Source: an uncultured Prevotella sp.
Lineage (GTDB): Bacteria > Bacteroidota > Bacteroidia > Bacteroidales > Bacteroidaceae
Direction of reading: 5' to 3'
DNA length: 64,000 nucleotides
Assembly: GCA_900554695.1 (NCBI GenBank)
Contig: USHV01000004.1
Span: 1-64,000 of the forward strand
The position numbers were made by a program, and so were the translations under genes. Numbering within the stretch: position 1 is the first letter of the stretch; each line of letters begins with the position of its first letter. The notes under the pieces were generated by a model that saw only the letters and a list, made by a program, of their open reading frames with translations, had not been told where the DNA came from and did not search any database. This document shows positions 1-8,088 of this stretch, piece by piece.

Positions 1-41
1 CGAGAACTCTTGACACACAACTCGCTTTGTTTTGAATTCAT
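1..41 (-). CDS. possible start of a gene downstream of the retron RT (truncated)
   Basis: An ATG at 39-41 opens 13 codons (MNSKQSELCVKSS) that run off the window edge without a stop. It begins about 10 nt after the reverse transcriptase stop on the same strand, the position where many retrons carry their effector gene. The peptide is too short to recognise, so this is a weak call based on position only. Confidence 0.3.
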   Translation of the reverse strand, partial: MNSKQSELCVKSS

Positions 42-51
42 CGAACTCACG

Positions 52-1182
52 TTATGTTATTGAGTGAACTGTCGTTTTTACAGGGTCACGCATATCATCC
101 ACAAGCTTTTCAAACTTATCGTGCAAGCGTCTGTAAGTGCTGTCTTCATCTCCTTTTACCATTTTCATATACATCAATTTACCATCAATGACGTTTACCA
201 AGTCGGGAGCACCTTTCTTTACATGCCCTTTATCTTCCTGATATTTAGGGAAGAACTTTGCGTAAGCCACTCCATAGCCGTATCTGTCCCAAAGATAAAG
301 GATGTTGCGTATGTTGCGCACATAATCATGAGTAACATTTAGTTTGTTGCTGACTATAATGCCAGTAACCTCCTGTCTGCCGCCTATTTTCTGCAAACGG
401 GTTTTCTTTTCATTAATAGTGAAGCCCTGACTTTGTATTATGCGCAGAAGCTCTTTTCGAAATTCACCGTTTTTCTGATAAACATTATGCATTGATGAAA
501 AGGTTATGTCATCGGCATAACGTGAGTAATGCAAGCCAAAACGTTTGGCAAGTCCTGCAAGGCGACGGTCAAGAGTGTCACAGATCATATTAGTTATGAT
601 TGGTGACGTAGGCGCTCCTTGCGGCAATATGTAAAAAGCCTTTTTCGAACCGTCATCCATCGTGCGCATTTCTTTCATAGAGCATAGTCCTGCCAGCACA
701 TTAGCAACAGGTACTGCAAAACTAAACGGCTTTAGCTGTAGCCTTTTCCATATACGAGGCTGCTCAATACTAGGGAAAAAATCTTTCAGGTCTATATTCA
801 GGATATAGTTCTGCCCTTTATGTACATTTGCATTGGTTACGACAGAACGTTCTTCCGTGAATCCCATGGCATAATCAGACGGCGAATAAATAGCTTTGAA
901 GATCTCATTTACACACTTCAGCATCAGCATAAAGCTCCTGTTCCTCGGGGCGGTAATCAGTCTGAATCCGCCTGTCTTTTTCTTTATCTTAAATTGTCTG
1001 TAACGATGATGTGTATTGTTTGGATTGCTGTAAAAGTTTATATTCTTCATTGTAAATGGATAAAACTTGTCCGCAAGCCCATTTTCAGCCATATCATACT
1101 GCTTGATACGATTGAGAAGGTCTAGGATGTCGTCTTTATTTGACATGCAGTGTGCTAATTTTGCAATTTCTATTTTATCCAT
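52..1182 (-). CDS. retron-type reverse transcriptase
   Basis: This 376-residue protein is an RNA-directed DNA polymerase that in retrons copies part of a neighbouring non-coding RNA into branched msDNA. Visible motifs in order are the retron region X signature NAxxH at residues 117-121, the first catalytic Asp in IDLKDFF (D131), QGAPTSP at 188-194, the YADD active site at 222-225, and the region Y triplet VTG at 272-274. NAxxH and VTG together are the hallmark of retron RTs. There is no maturase X or HNH domain, so a group II intron RT is unlikely, and the motif 4 sequence is not the DGR type. Its length is usual for retron RTs. An RNA-like region with paired ends lies immediately upstream, and the protein is transcribed in the same direction as the WD40/WYL/WG genes. 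Confidence 0.93.
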   Translation of the reverse strand: MDKIEIAKLAHCMSNKDDILDLLNRIKQYDMAENGLADKFYPFTMKNINFYSNPNNTHHRYRQFKIKKKTGGFRLITAPRNRSFMLMLKCVNEIFKAIYSPSDYAMGFTEERSVVTNANVHKGQNYILNIDLKDFFPSIEQPRIWKRLQLKPFSFAVPVANVLAGLCSMKEMRTMDDGSKKAFYILPQGAPTSPIITNMICDTLDRRLAGLAKRFGLHYSRYADDITFSSMHNVYQKNGEFRKELLRIIQSQGFTINEKKTRLQKIGGRQEVTGIIVSNKLNVTHDYVRNIRNILYLWDRYGYGVAYAKFFPKYQEDKGHVKKGAPDLVNVIDGKLMYMKMVKGDEDSTYRRLHDKFEKLVDDMRDPVKTTVHSIT

Positions 1183-1199
1183 TCTATTTAAATTAAGAA

Positions 1200-1454
1200 G
1201 CGGTCTTTGACTTTTCTGCTAACTGAAATGTCGTTTTCTTTATGTAATATTTTATCTTAAATCTATTTAAGATTCTCGATAGAGTCAAAATTTTGGTAGC
1301 TAATAAGTAACTACATTAACGAGTAGACTTTGTTATCTTCAAGCTAAAATGAGCAAGAAGACATCCCGCGAATTTACTCTAAAAAGAGCAAGGCTCGCAC
1401 CACGCAGGACGAGATTCAAAATTTAGTTTCAGTTACAGACTTGTCAAAGACCGC
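1200..1454 (-). ncRNA. candidate retron msr-msd RNA with a1/a2 paired ends
   Basis: The RT is preceded by a non-coding stretch whose ends are complementary. A perfect 12-bp match (1200-1211 with 1443-1454) is followed by 4 bp (1215-1218 with 1436-1439) and a 9-bp match (1220-1228 with 1427-1435), giving about 25 paired bases. This is the a1/a2 architecture of retrons, with a2 ending 17 nt before the RT start codon. Inside are hairpins usable as msr or msd elements: an 8-bp perfect stem at 1254-1273, a CTCT/AGAG hairpin near 1376-1388, and a GTCTTC/GAAGAT stem near 1331-1363. The msr/msd boundary and branching G cannot be fixed by eye. Confidence 0.75.
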
Positions 1455-1475
1455 GTTATTTTTTTATTTCGACTG

Positions 1476-1483
1476 TAAAGTTA
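1476..1483 (-). promoter_or_regulatory. possible -7 element for the retron RNA
   Basis: On the minus strand this reads TAACTTTA, one base off the Bacteroidetes -7 consensus TAnnTTTG. It ends about 20 nt before the start of the a1 arm, which would place the RNA 5' end close to a1. No good TTTG -33 element is visible. Confidence 0.35.
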
Positions 1484-1549
1484 CATCATTGTTGCGAAAT
1501 CTATTTTCGTAATAATGAATAATTTTGCATTTGCTGTTTTTTATATCGA

Positions 1550-2077
1550 TCAGTCAATATTCCAGTATGCGTCTGCCTCTCCGTCAAGTACATCATCGAT
1601 GTCTTGATCGCTCCATCCCATTACATCCTGAGCATATGTGCCGTTGTAATCATTATAAGTTTCACGTATTGCGTAGTAAGGCCTGCGGTGATTAGGTTTA
1701 TTTAATTTGGCATTCTGTTCCTTTACGGGTAATTCAGGATTAAGATTGTGAAAATATACATCACAGGCAATTCCATCCTTAACAACCCTCGTTGAACAAC
1801 GGTTCTTGCCATAAAAGTTCCAGACCTCATCATATTCACAAGGCAGTACTTCTTCTCCCTGTTCATTTATTATGCCCCATTTGTTGCCGTTGTTGGTAAG
1901 AGTTGATGGCTTATTTCCGATTTTAACTCTACACAGCCCAGAGTCAAATCCGTCAATCCAGTCGTATTTACCGAATGGAACAACAATATTTCCTTTACTA
2001 TCAATCACGCCCCATTTATAATCATAACGCTCAACAACTCTTATATCGCCATAAGTATTCTCTATAATATTCTCCAT
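1550..2077 (-). CDS. WG-repeat protein
   Basis: This is a 175-residue protein without a signal peptide. Two WG repeats are visible, one starting at KWGVIDSKGN (about residue 21) and one at KWGIINEQGE (about residue 66), each followed by a conserved hydrophobic/proline/tyrosine pattern (VVPFGKYDW; VLPCEYDEVW). WG repeats form beta structures of mostly unknown function and often occur near toxin, immunity or defence genes. The gene lies 40 nt downstream of the WYL regulator and about 95 nt before the retron RNA, all on one strand. The C-terminal third has no recognisable motif. Confidence 0.7.
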   Translation of the reverse strand: MENIIENTYGDIRVVERYDYKWGVIDSKGNIVVPFGKYDWIDGFDSGLCRVKIGNKPSTLTNNGNKWGIINEQGEEVLPCEYDEVWNFYGKNRCSTRVVKDGIACDVYFHNLNPELPVKEQNAKLNKPNHRRPYYAIRETYNDYNGTYAQDVMGWSDQDIDDVLDGEADAYWNID

Positions 2078-2117
2078 AAGCCTTTATTTATTTTTCAGGT
2101 GCAAAGGTTGCACCGGT

Positions 2118-3194
2118 CTACGTCCTCTTTGTTCGTACCTTGATATATTCTTTCTCCATGCCTGTTATTCTTTCCCAAATCTTATCTTGAATTTCTGTCG
2201 GTTCAAGTACGATAAGGTCTTTTCCGAAAGAGGTCAAAAGTCTAATCAGTTCATAGTTTTCCTTGCAGTCAATACGGAAAAATGTTCCGCCATGAAGCTC
2301 AGGATATTTCGATTTAAGTTCAGATGTTGTGCTGTTATTAAGTGTGCACTGAGACTCATGGAGGGGCTTTGTTGCGACATAATCTTTTGCAGCATCGTTA
2401 GCCCAGAATATTATTTTATATAACGGACTATTGTCGAAGAGAGTTATTCCGACAATGTCTTCAAAGCGTTCATTGATATCACCATCATAGTCGACATATT
2501 TATGCGAGGGCAAAGGCACTATGTCATCAATACGGTCAAGAGCAAAGACCAAAAGTTTCAGATCGCTTTCAGCCGAGCCGAACAAATACCACCGGCGGTT
2601 ATATTCTTTTAGCAAATATGGATATATGATTACTTTCTTCTCATTGTCAGGCTCACTGAACTTATGATAGTGCAGTTCAACTACTTGTTTTTCTGAGATA
2701 GTAGTGAACAGCCTTCCAAAAAGGTTTGATTTTTCAAGCGGATTCTTCGTGAAAGATATTATATGTCTGTCGTTATGTTTAACTCCAAGTCCAAGCCTAA
2801 GACCTTCAAGTCCGTCAAGATTTGGCAGTCCGTCAAATTGTCCCAACAGCGACATAACTTCCTTTAGCAGATATTCTTCGTCGGTGGTGAGAGGTTTGCT
2901 GAATATCGAGAAGTTAGGATTTGCGTAGCGCAGGCACATCTTTTTACGCCCGTTTTTCTCGTTGCCAATATAATAGCGTTCGATATCTACGTCTGTAAAC
3001 GGACCTTTATATTCAAGATATTCAATATCCTTCTCTATAGTTCTGCGACTTACTCCATCGGTATCAGGTTCTATTTCTGACAAGCGGTTGCAAACCTCCT
3101 CGGTCAAGTCGTCAAGTGAATAACAGTGATACCTGTTCGACAAAAGTTCATCAAGTATTTTATAGCGTGTCAACGCGTTTTTATTCTTTGGCAT
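2118..3194 (-). CDS. WYL-domain transcriptional regulator
   Basis: This 358-residue protein has an N-terminal winged helix-turn-helix (roughly residues 8-65, with RRTIEKDIEYL as the recognition-helix region) and a central WYL domain. The literal WYL tripeptide is at 202-204 (RRWYLFG), followed by ALDRI at 218-222. WYL regulators bind DNA and sense a ligand, possibly nucleic acid or nucleotide; BrxR and CapW are examples that control phage-defence loci. The gene starts 12 nt after the 969-residue protein gene, so they are almost certainly co-transcribed. A dyad in the promoter at about 6161-6177 is a plausible operator for it. Confidence 0.88.
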   Translation of the reverse strand: MPKNKNALTRYKILDELLSNRYHCYSLDDLTEEVCNRLSEIEPDTDGVSRRTIEKDIEYLEYKGPFTDVDIERYYIGNEKNGRKKMCLRYANPNFSIFSKPLTTDEEYLLKEVMSLLGQFDGLPNLDGLEGLRLGLGVKHNDRHIISFTKNPLEKSNLFGRLFTTISEKQVVELHYHKFSEPDNEKKVIIYPYLLKEYNRRWYLFGSAESDLKLLVFALDRIDDIVPLPSHKYVDYDGDINERFEDIVGITLFDNSPLYKIIFWANDAAKDYVATKPLHESQCTLNNSTTSELKSKYPELHGGTFFRIDCKENYELIRLLTSFGKDLIVLEPTEIQDKIWERITGMEKEYIKVRTKRT

Positions 3195-3206
3195 AATTGT
3201 TTCTTT

Positions 3207-6116
3207 TTATTCAATATGAAGATTCCTTATCACAACAGTTCCGTCTCTACCGACCATCATTAGTTTCTTGTTGTCGAGCGAGAATGAGCATGAAGCCACT
3301 GATTTACTGTTATTAGTATCAGCAACTCCCGCATCAGACAAATCGCTAATTGTCGGTACAATCTGTTCGTTTGGATTTTCAACCGAATGTATGTAAACCA
3401 TTGTTGAAGGCTGATGTCCCCATTTATGATTTTCATCTTTATAAGTCACATAACCTTGGTTTGACAAAGCCATATATTTACCGTCAGGACTGAATGTTAG
3501 AAAATTCCTATCTATGATTTCATTTATTCCTGAATGATCATTAACATTTCCATATAATAATGTTGGCAAACTGTCGTAGGCTGCATAAAAGCCTTTTTGT
3601 GTAAAAGCTACTGTCCATACGGCATAATGTGTAGTATTTTTTTCTATCTCTTTTTGTTTTTCCATATCATAGACCAGCAACAGTCCTTTATAAGAACAAA
3701 GATCAGGATAGCGGCCGACGATTGCTACATAACGTGAATCGTATGAAAACGCGACATAATTTAAGTAACGCAATGTGTGTCCCAATGCTATTTCACAATA
3801 TACTTCATCTGTTTCAACTTTTCGTATTGTGGCATATCCATAGTCTTCTGTTATTATATCAGTAAAACATGTTGTCGAATTTAGCAAATTTTCAATATCC
3901 AAGTTTTTAAAATAGTCTTTATGCATATTTATAAGTTCCTTACGTGCTTCTTTCTTTTTATCTTTTTCTTCATTACTGATGCCAATTTGATAATCATATT
4001 TCTCAATCAGATTACGAAACTTTTCTTTTGATATAAAGACTTTATTTATTCTATCTTGATGTTTTATATATTTGCTTAATGCACTGTCGGCATACAACTT
4101 ACCGTCAGGACTGACAAATCTATAATTGGTTATATAGTCCTGATTTATGTATTGCCTTGTCATAGGGTCTATGACTCTCGGACGACGATGGCTGCCATCT
4201 ACTTTAAACAAAGGACGATATCCATTGATCTGAGATATAAAACTCGTATTAGGAAAATATTGTTCTTCTTGTGTGTCGGTATTCATCAAAATTAAATCAT
4301 CGCCTTTCTGATAAACGATGTTCTCGCCGTCATCTGACATTAATACATTGCCATAGGTTGAAGTATCAAATAAAGACTCTAATATTGGCACATTTATGAA
4401 TCCGCCTTGAGCTTTTGACATCCTGCCTAAAAACACATACGTGCCTTTGACTGAAATGGCATAATTCAGTTCTTCAGATAAAGCCTTTAAATCCTCAGGC
4501 AAATCAACTTTTGTATTCCACAACATCACTCCACAACAATACAGTTCCTTATTGCCATATTTCAAGTATTTTTGTTCTGTATATTCACAAAAGCCATAAT
4601 CTGTATTATTATCAAACTCGAACTTAGAGTATTCTGAACTGTCTTTTGGAGAAAAGGCATATATTACATATTGCCCTTTATCTTTTCTTTGCTCTAATAT
4701 TCCATACTTTTCAAAATAGTTCCATTTGAAATTACCTTTCATAAAGTAAGTAATCTTACCGTTATGAAATTTATAAATACTCTCATCGCCATCTTTGTCC
4801 TTTTCTGAAAGAAATATTCTTCCGGCAAAGCTGTATTTGGCAAAATCACCACGTAAAACTACTCCGTCGCCGTTCAATACAATTAATTTTTCTCCTTTAC
4901 TATATGTTTCAATGAATAAGTAATCACCTTCATGCGTAACGTTATTTAAATTACTTATTTCCATTTCAAAATTATTATCCGACGTTCTCAGATATAGCGT
5001 GCGTATCTCATTTTTTAATCCGGTACGTTCTAAGGTGAATGAATTTTCTTCAATCAAATAATACAGCTGTCTTGATAAGACATAAAATTTCTTTATCTCT
5101 ATGTATTTATACGAAATATTAATACCTCCGAGTAATTGTGGCTTCTCCTTATTAAATAAATCAAATTCATGCGCTAAATGGATAATCTTTTTAATCTTAT
5201 CTTTTTCAGCATCAGTATCGATTACATCTACGTCTTCACATGCAAATAAAGGATTTTTTAAATTCCAAACGTACCACGAATCATTTAACAGCATATCGTA
5301 GACTAATATTTTTGCATTAGATCTAAAATATTCAATTTCAACAAAATAATGTTCGTTTGTAAATTTGATAAATTTAATAACTTCAAAAGATCTATAGTTT
5401 CTTTTGAGTGATTTTATAATTTCCAGTGTTTCTAATGATAAGGTATAAATCGTTTTATCTTCATAAAAATATAATACACCGGCATCGTCACATAAAGAAA
5501 AGCAATCACATAGATATTCTTTCTTGTCTAATAATACATCATTAAAACGGACAACATTTAACTTGGTTTTACCGTCAGCCGCATTGTGAAATATAAGGGT
5601 ATCTTTATTTAGCAGTATTTCATTGCTATAAGTTATTAATGGACGTTGCTCAGTAAGGGAATACAGAGTTCTTTCATCACACTTGTTACTGAGCAAGACA
5701 ACATCTTTGTTTACGCATGAAATTTCATCAGGAGATAAACTTTCAACATACTGTTCATCTGTGTCACGGTTGTAAAAATAAGTTCGGTCTTTCATGACAA
5801 CAAAACACCATGGTGTTTCTTCAAAGACATAGCTGTTTTTATACGTGCTGCCGCCAAACTTGATTGCATCTTCCACATATACTTCAACAGCGCTATCTTC
5901 ATTGTTGTCAAGCATAACAACATACTGGCCTGGATTTTTAAAAACATAACCGTCGTGCAAAGATTCCTTATATAATAAGGATATAGGATTATCTTTATCT
6001 ACTTTATCCTTGACTTTAGAATAGATTGAAACTACGTTATAATCTTCAGAATGTGACCGAATGATAAACTTTGTATTTAAAAATCCTTTATGTGGATGCA
6101 CTGATAACTTTGCCAT
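3207..6116 (-). CDS. large beta-propeller (WD40-like) protein of unknown function
   Basis: This is a 969-residue soluble protein with no signal peptide or clear membrane segment. The first 80 residues look beta-rich and Ig-like. Much of the rest shows the strand-turn-strand cadence of propeller blades, most clearly near the C-terminus (SPDGKYMALSNQGYV; FSLDNKKLMMVGRDGTVVI). A charged helical insert with DKKKEARKEL lies at roughly residues 690-740. No catalytic motif is seen, so a scaffold or sensor role is only inference. It is the first gene of an operon with the WYL regulator and WG-repeat protein, next to the retron. Its coding sequence is much richer in AT than the oxidoreductase gene downstream on the other strand, which suggests transfer. 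Confidence 0.6.
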   Translation of the reverse strand: MAKLSVHPHKGFLNTKFIIRSHSEDYNVVSIYSKVKDKVDKDNPISLLYKESLHDGYVFKNPGQYVVMLDNNEDSAVEVYVEDAIKFGGSTYKNSYVFEETPWCFVVMKDRTYFYNRDTDEQYVESLSPDEISCVNKDVVLLSNKCDERTLYSLTEQRPLITYSNEILLNKDTLIFHNAADGKTKLNVVRFNDVLLDKKEYLCDCFSLCDDAGVLYFYEDKTIYTLSLETLEIIKSLKRNYRSFEVIKFIKFTNEHYFVEIEYFRSNAKILVYDMLLNDSWYVWNLKNPLFACEDVDVIDTDAEKDKIKKIIHLAHEFDLFNKEKPQLLGGINISYKYIEIKKFYVLSRQLYYLIEENSFTLERTGLKNEIRTLYLRTSDNNFEMEISNLNNVTHEGDYLFIETYSKGEKLIVLNGDGVVLRGDFAKYSFAGRIFLSEKDKDGDESIYKFHNGKITYFMKGNFKWNYFEKYGILEQRKDKGQYVIYAFSPKDSSEYSKFEFDNNTDYGFCEYTEQKYLKYGNKELYCCGVMLWNTKVDLPEDLKALSEELNYAISVKGTYVFLGRMSKAQGGFINVPILESLFDTSTYGNVLMSDDGENIVYQKGDDLILMNTDTQEEQYFPNTSFISQINGYRPLFKVDGSHRRPRVIDPMTRQYINQDYITNYRFVSPDGKLYADSALSKYIKHQDRINKVFISKEKFRNLIEKYDYQIGISNEEKDKKKEARKELINMHKDYFKNLDIENLLNSTTCFTDIITEDYGYATIRKVETDEVYCEIALGHTLRYLNYVAFSYDSRYVAIVGRYPDLCSYKGLLLVYDMEKQKEIEKNTTHYAVWTVAFTQKGFYAAYDSLPTLLYGNVNDHSGINEIIDRNFLTFSPDGKYMALSNQGYVTYKDENHKWGHQPSTMVYIHSVENPNEQIVPTISDLSDAGVADTNNSKSVASCSFSLDNKKLMMVGRDGTVVIRNLHIE

Positions 6117-6142
6117 AATCCTTTAATGTTGAAATTTTTAGA

Positions 6143-6177
6143 CAAAATTAATAATAATCCACGAACTCTATGTTCGT
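6143..6177 (-). promoter_or_regulatory. candidate promoter and operator of the WD40-WYL operon
   Basis: On the minus strand TAATTTTG (6143-6150) fits the Bacteroidetes -7 consensus and lies 27 nt before the start codon of the 969-residue protein. A perfect inverted repeat, ACGAAC-N5-GTTCGT, occupies 6161-6177, covering the expected spacer and -33 zone. A dyad in that place is typical of repressor sites, and the WYL protein of the same operon is the obvious candidate binder. That link is inference. Confidence 0.45.
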
Positions 6178-6265
6178 AGTATAAATAAATCATGTTAATA
6201 CGGTAAACTGTCAGAAAGAATATTGTGGCGTATATTTATGAGTAACATTCTTTTTTAAAGTTAAT

Positions 6266-6298
6266 GCTTGCTTGAAAGCGACATAATGATTAACTTTG
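6266..6298 (+). promoter_or_regulatory. promoter of the Gfo/Idh/MocA gene
   Basis: TAACTTTG at 6291-6298 matches the -7 consensus TAnnTTTG, with a CTTG about 20 nt upstream as an imperfect -33 element. The start codon follows 28 nt later. Confidence 0.55.
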
Positions 6299-6326
6299 TG
6301 CTTAAAGAGTTAAAGAAAAGCGATAT

Positions 6327-7316
6327 ATGAAGACATACAAAGTAGGAATACTGGGCGCGGGCTCCATAGCACATGCCATGGCCACGACGCTCGAGAGAAT
6401 GGAGGGCGCCGAGCCTTATGCTGTGGCGTCGAGGTCGTATGACAAGGCCTGCGGCTTTGCCGGACAGCATAACATTGCCCGTGCGTATGGGTCGTATGAG
6501 GAGATGCTGGACGATCCGGAGGTGGATCTGGTGTATGTGGCCACTCCACATTCGCATCATTATCTCCACGCTCACATGTGCATAGAGCACGGCAAACCGG
6601 TGTTGTGTGAGAAGGCTTTCACCGCCAACCTGCGCCAGGCGGAGGCTCTGCTGAAGTTTGCGCATGAGAAAAACGTGTTCATCACTGAGGCTATATGGAC
6701 ACGCTATATGCCGTTCACGAAGATAATAAATGCGATGGTGAATGACGGTACGATAGGGCGGCCGATGGCTCTTACGGCTCATCTTAGTTATGCCATAGCC
6801 GACAAGGAACGCATACGCAAACCGGAACTTGCCGGCGGCGCGTTGCTCGATATAGGTGTGTATAACCTGAACTTCGCGCTCATGGCGTTCGGCACGGATA
6901 TAAGCGATATATGTTCTACGACGATAAAGTCGGAAGAGGGTGTCGATTTCCAGGACAGCATAACATTAAAATATGCCGACGGCAAGATGGCTGCTCTGCA
7001 GTGCAACGTGTTCTGTGCCGGTGACCGCCTGGGCATTGTGAGCGGTGATAAGGGCTACTTCATCGTGGATAACATAAACAATCCGCAGCGTGCCGATGTT
7101 TATTCGGCTGATCATCGTCGTGTGCGCACGGTGTGCTGTCCACCGCAGATTACCGGTTACGAGTATGAGGTGCAGGCATGCATCGACGCGTTGGAGCACG
7201 GCAAGCTCGAGTGTGAGGATATGCCGCATGCCGAGACGCTGCGCGTGATGGGTATGCTCGACTCGCTGCGCAAGGAGTGGGGTGTGCATTATCCGATGGA
7301 CGACGCAGAACTTTGA
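6327..7316 (+). CDS. Gfo/Idh/MocA family NAD(P)-dependent oxidoreductase
   Basis: This is a 329-residue cytosolic dehydrogenase. It has the N-terminal Rossmann motif G10-A-G12-S-I-A, the family loop CEKAFTAN at 94-101 (the usual EKP is EKA here), and the substrate-binding C-terminal domain with GGALLDIGVYNLNFA. The sequence around EAIWTRYMPF resembles the dihydrodiol dehydrogenase-like branch, which reduces or oxidises sugars and cyclic diols. The substrate cannot be read from sequence. The gene stands alone, divergent from the AT-rich island, and its base composition matches the rest of the chromosome, so the island boundary lies between about 6120 and 6300. Confidence 0.87.
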   Translation: MKTYKVGILGAGSIAHAMATTLERMEGAEPYAVASRSYDKACGFAGQHNIARAYGSYEEMLDDPEVDLVYVATPHSHHYLHAHMCIEHGKPVLCEKAFTANLRQAEALLKFAHEKNVFITEAIWTRYMPFTKIINAMVNDGTIGRPMALTAHLSYAIADKERIRKPELAGGALLDIGVYNLNFALMAFGTDISDICSTTIKSEEGVDFQDSITLKYADGKMAALQCNVFCAGDRLGIVSGDKGYFIVDNINNPQRADVYSADHRRVRTVCCPPQITGYEYEVQACIDALEHGKLECEDMPHAETLRVMGMLDSLRKEWGVHYPMDDAEL

Positions 7317-7814
7317 CGGCTACACATCAATGGCGCGTGCATACGGTCGGCGGTTGTCGAGTGTATGTGCGCGCATACATTTTATTATATACGATATCTG
7401 TCATCGTATATGATTTCGTTATTTTATCCGTCAGACTTATATGATTATCGGTGAATGCCATGAACAATGATGGTGGGTATTGCCTGTGGTACTTGGGATA
7501 GTCATTCGGCATGTATGACAGCAAAAAATGATCGGAAAAAGCATGGCATTCCAGTAATCGTATGAATGTATGAAATCATCTCCGGAATGGTGGGCGTACT
7601 GCTATTACGTTTTGTGGATATGTTTGTGGAAAAATATTAAGAAAGGCCCGATATTGAGAAATGAAAGGGGTTGATTATAAAAGTTTTGGCTTAAACATAA
7701 AAAAAACGTATGAAAAGTTTGTCGTATGAAAAATAAAGTGTAATTTTGCACCGCATTTTGTGGCAGTAGCCAGAAAAATAAGTATAATATAAATAATTTA
7801 AAATAAAAAACAGC
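7317..7814. other. intergenic region with terminator-like hairpins
   Basis: No credible gene is seen here. The near-palindrome 7362-7379 (TGTATG/CATACA arms) followed by TTTTATTA is a likely terminator of the oxidoreductase gene. A second perfect 9-bp hairpin (ATATACGAT/ATCGTATAT) lies at 7387-7411. The distal part leads into the rpsU promoter. Confidence 0.5.
7718..7748 (+). promoter_or_regulatory. promoter of rpsU
   Basis: TTTG at 7718-7721 and TAATTTTG at 7741-7748 are separated by 19 nt, an essentially perfect Bacteroidetes primary promoter. The leader to rpsU is about 60 nt and AT-rich. Confidence 0.8.
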
Positions 7815-8006
7815 ATGATAATTGTACCAGTTAAAGATGGTGAGAACATCGAGAGAGCTCTCAAGAAGTTTAAGAGAAAATTTGAAAAGACAGGCGTAAT
7901 GAAGGAACTGCGCAAGCGTCAGCAGTATAACAAACCGTCTGTGCTGAAGAGACTCAAGATGGAACACGCCGTTTACGTACAGAAATTGCGCGCAGCTGAG
8001 GACTAA
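7815..8006 (+). CDS. rpsU: 30S ribosomal protein S21
   Basis: This is a 63-residue basic protein of the small subunit, located near the anti-Shine-Dalgarno end of 16S rRNA in the ribosome. It begins MIIVPVKDGENIERALKKFK and has the conserved RKFEKTGVMKELRKRQ-type helix, typical of S21. Length fits the family. It has its own strong promoter and precedes the recombinase gene by about 80 nt and hpf by 1 kb, so it may lead a small operon. Confidence 0.95.
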   Translation: MIIVPVKDGENIERALKKFKRKFEKTGVMKELRKRQQYNKPSVLKRLKMEHAVYVQKLRAAED

Positions 8007-8088
8007 AAAGTACCTCAAAAATTTGGTAGTTTGAATTTTATTTTGTATATTCGTTGCCGAAATATATTATGATTTGAGCAACGGATTG

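Noticed and set aside
52..1182. RT as part of a diversity-generating retroelement or group II intron
   Set aside because: The motif around the active site is of retron type (NAxxH, VTG), there is no maturase or HNH domain, and no template/variable repeat pair was seen.
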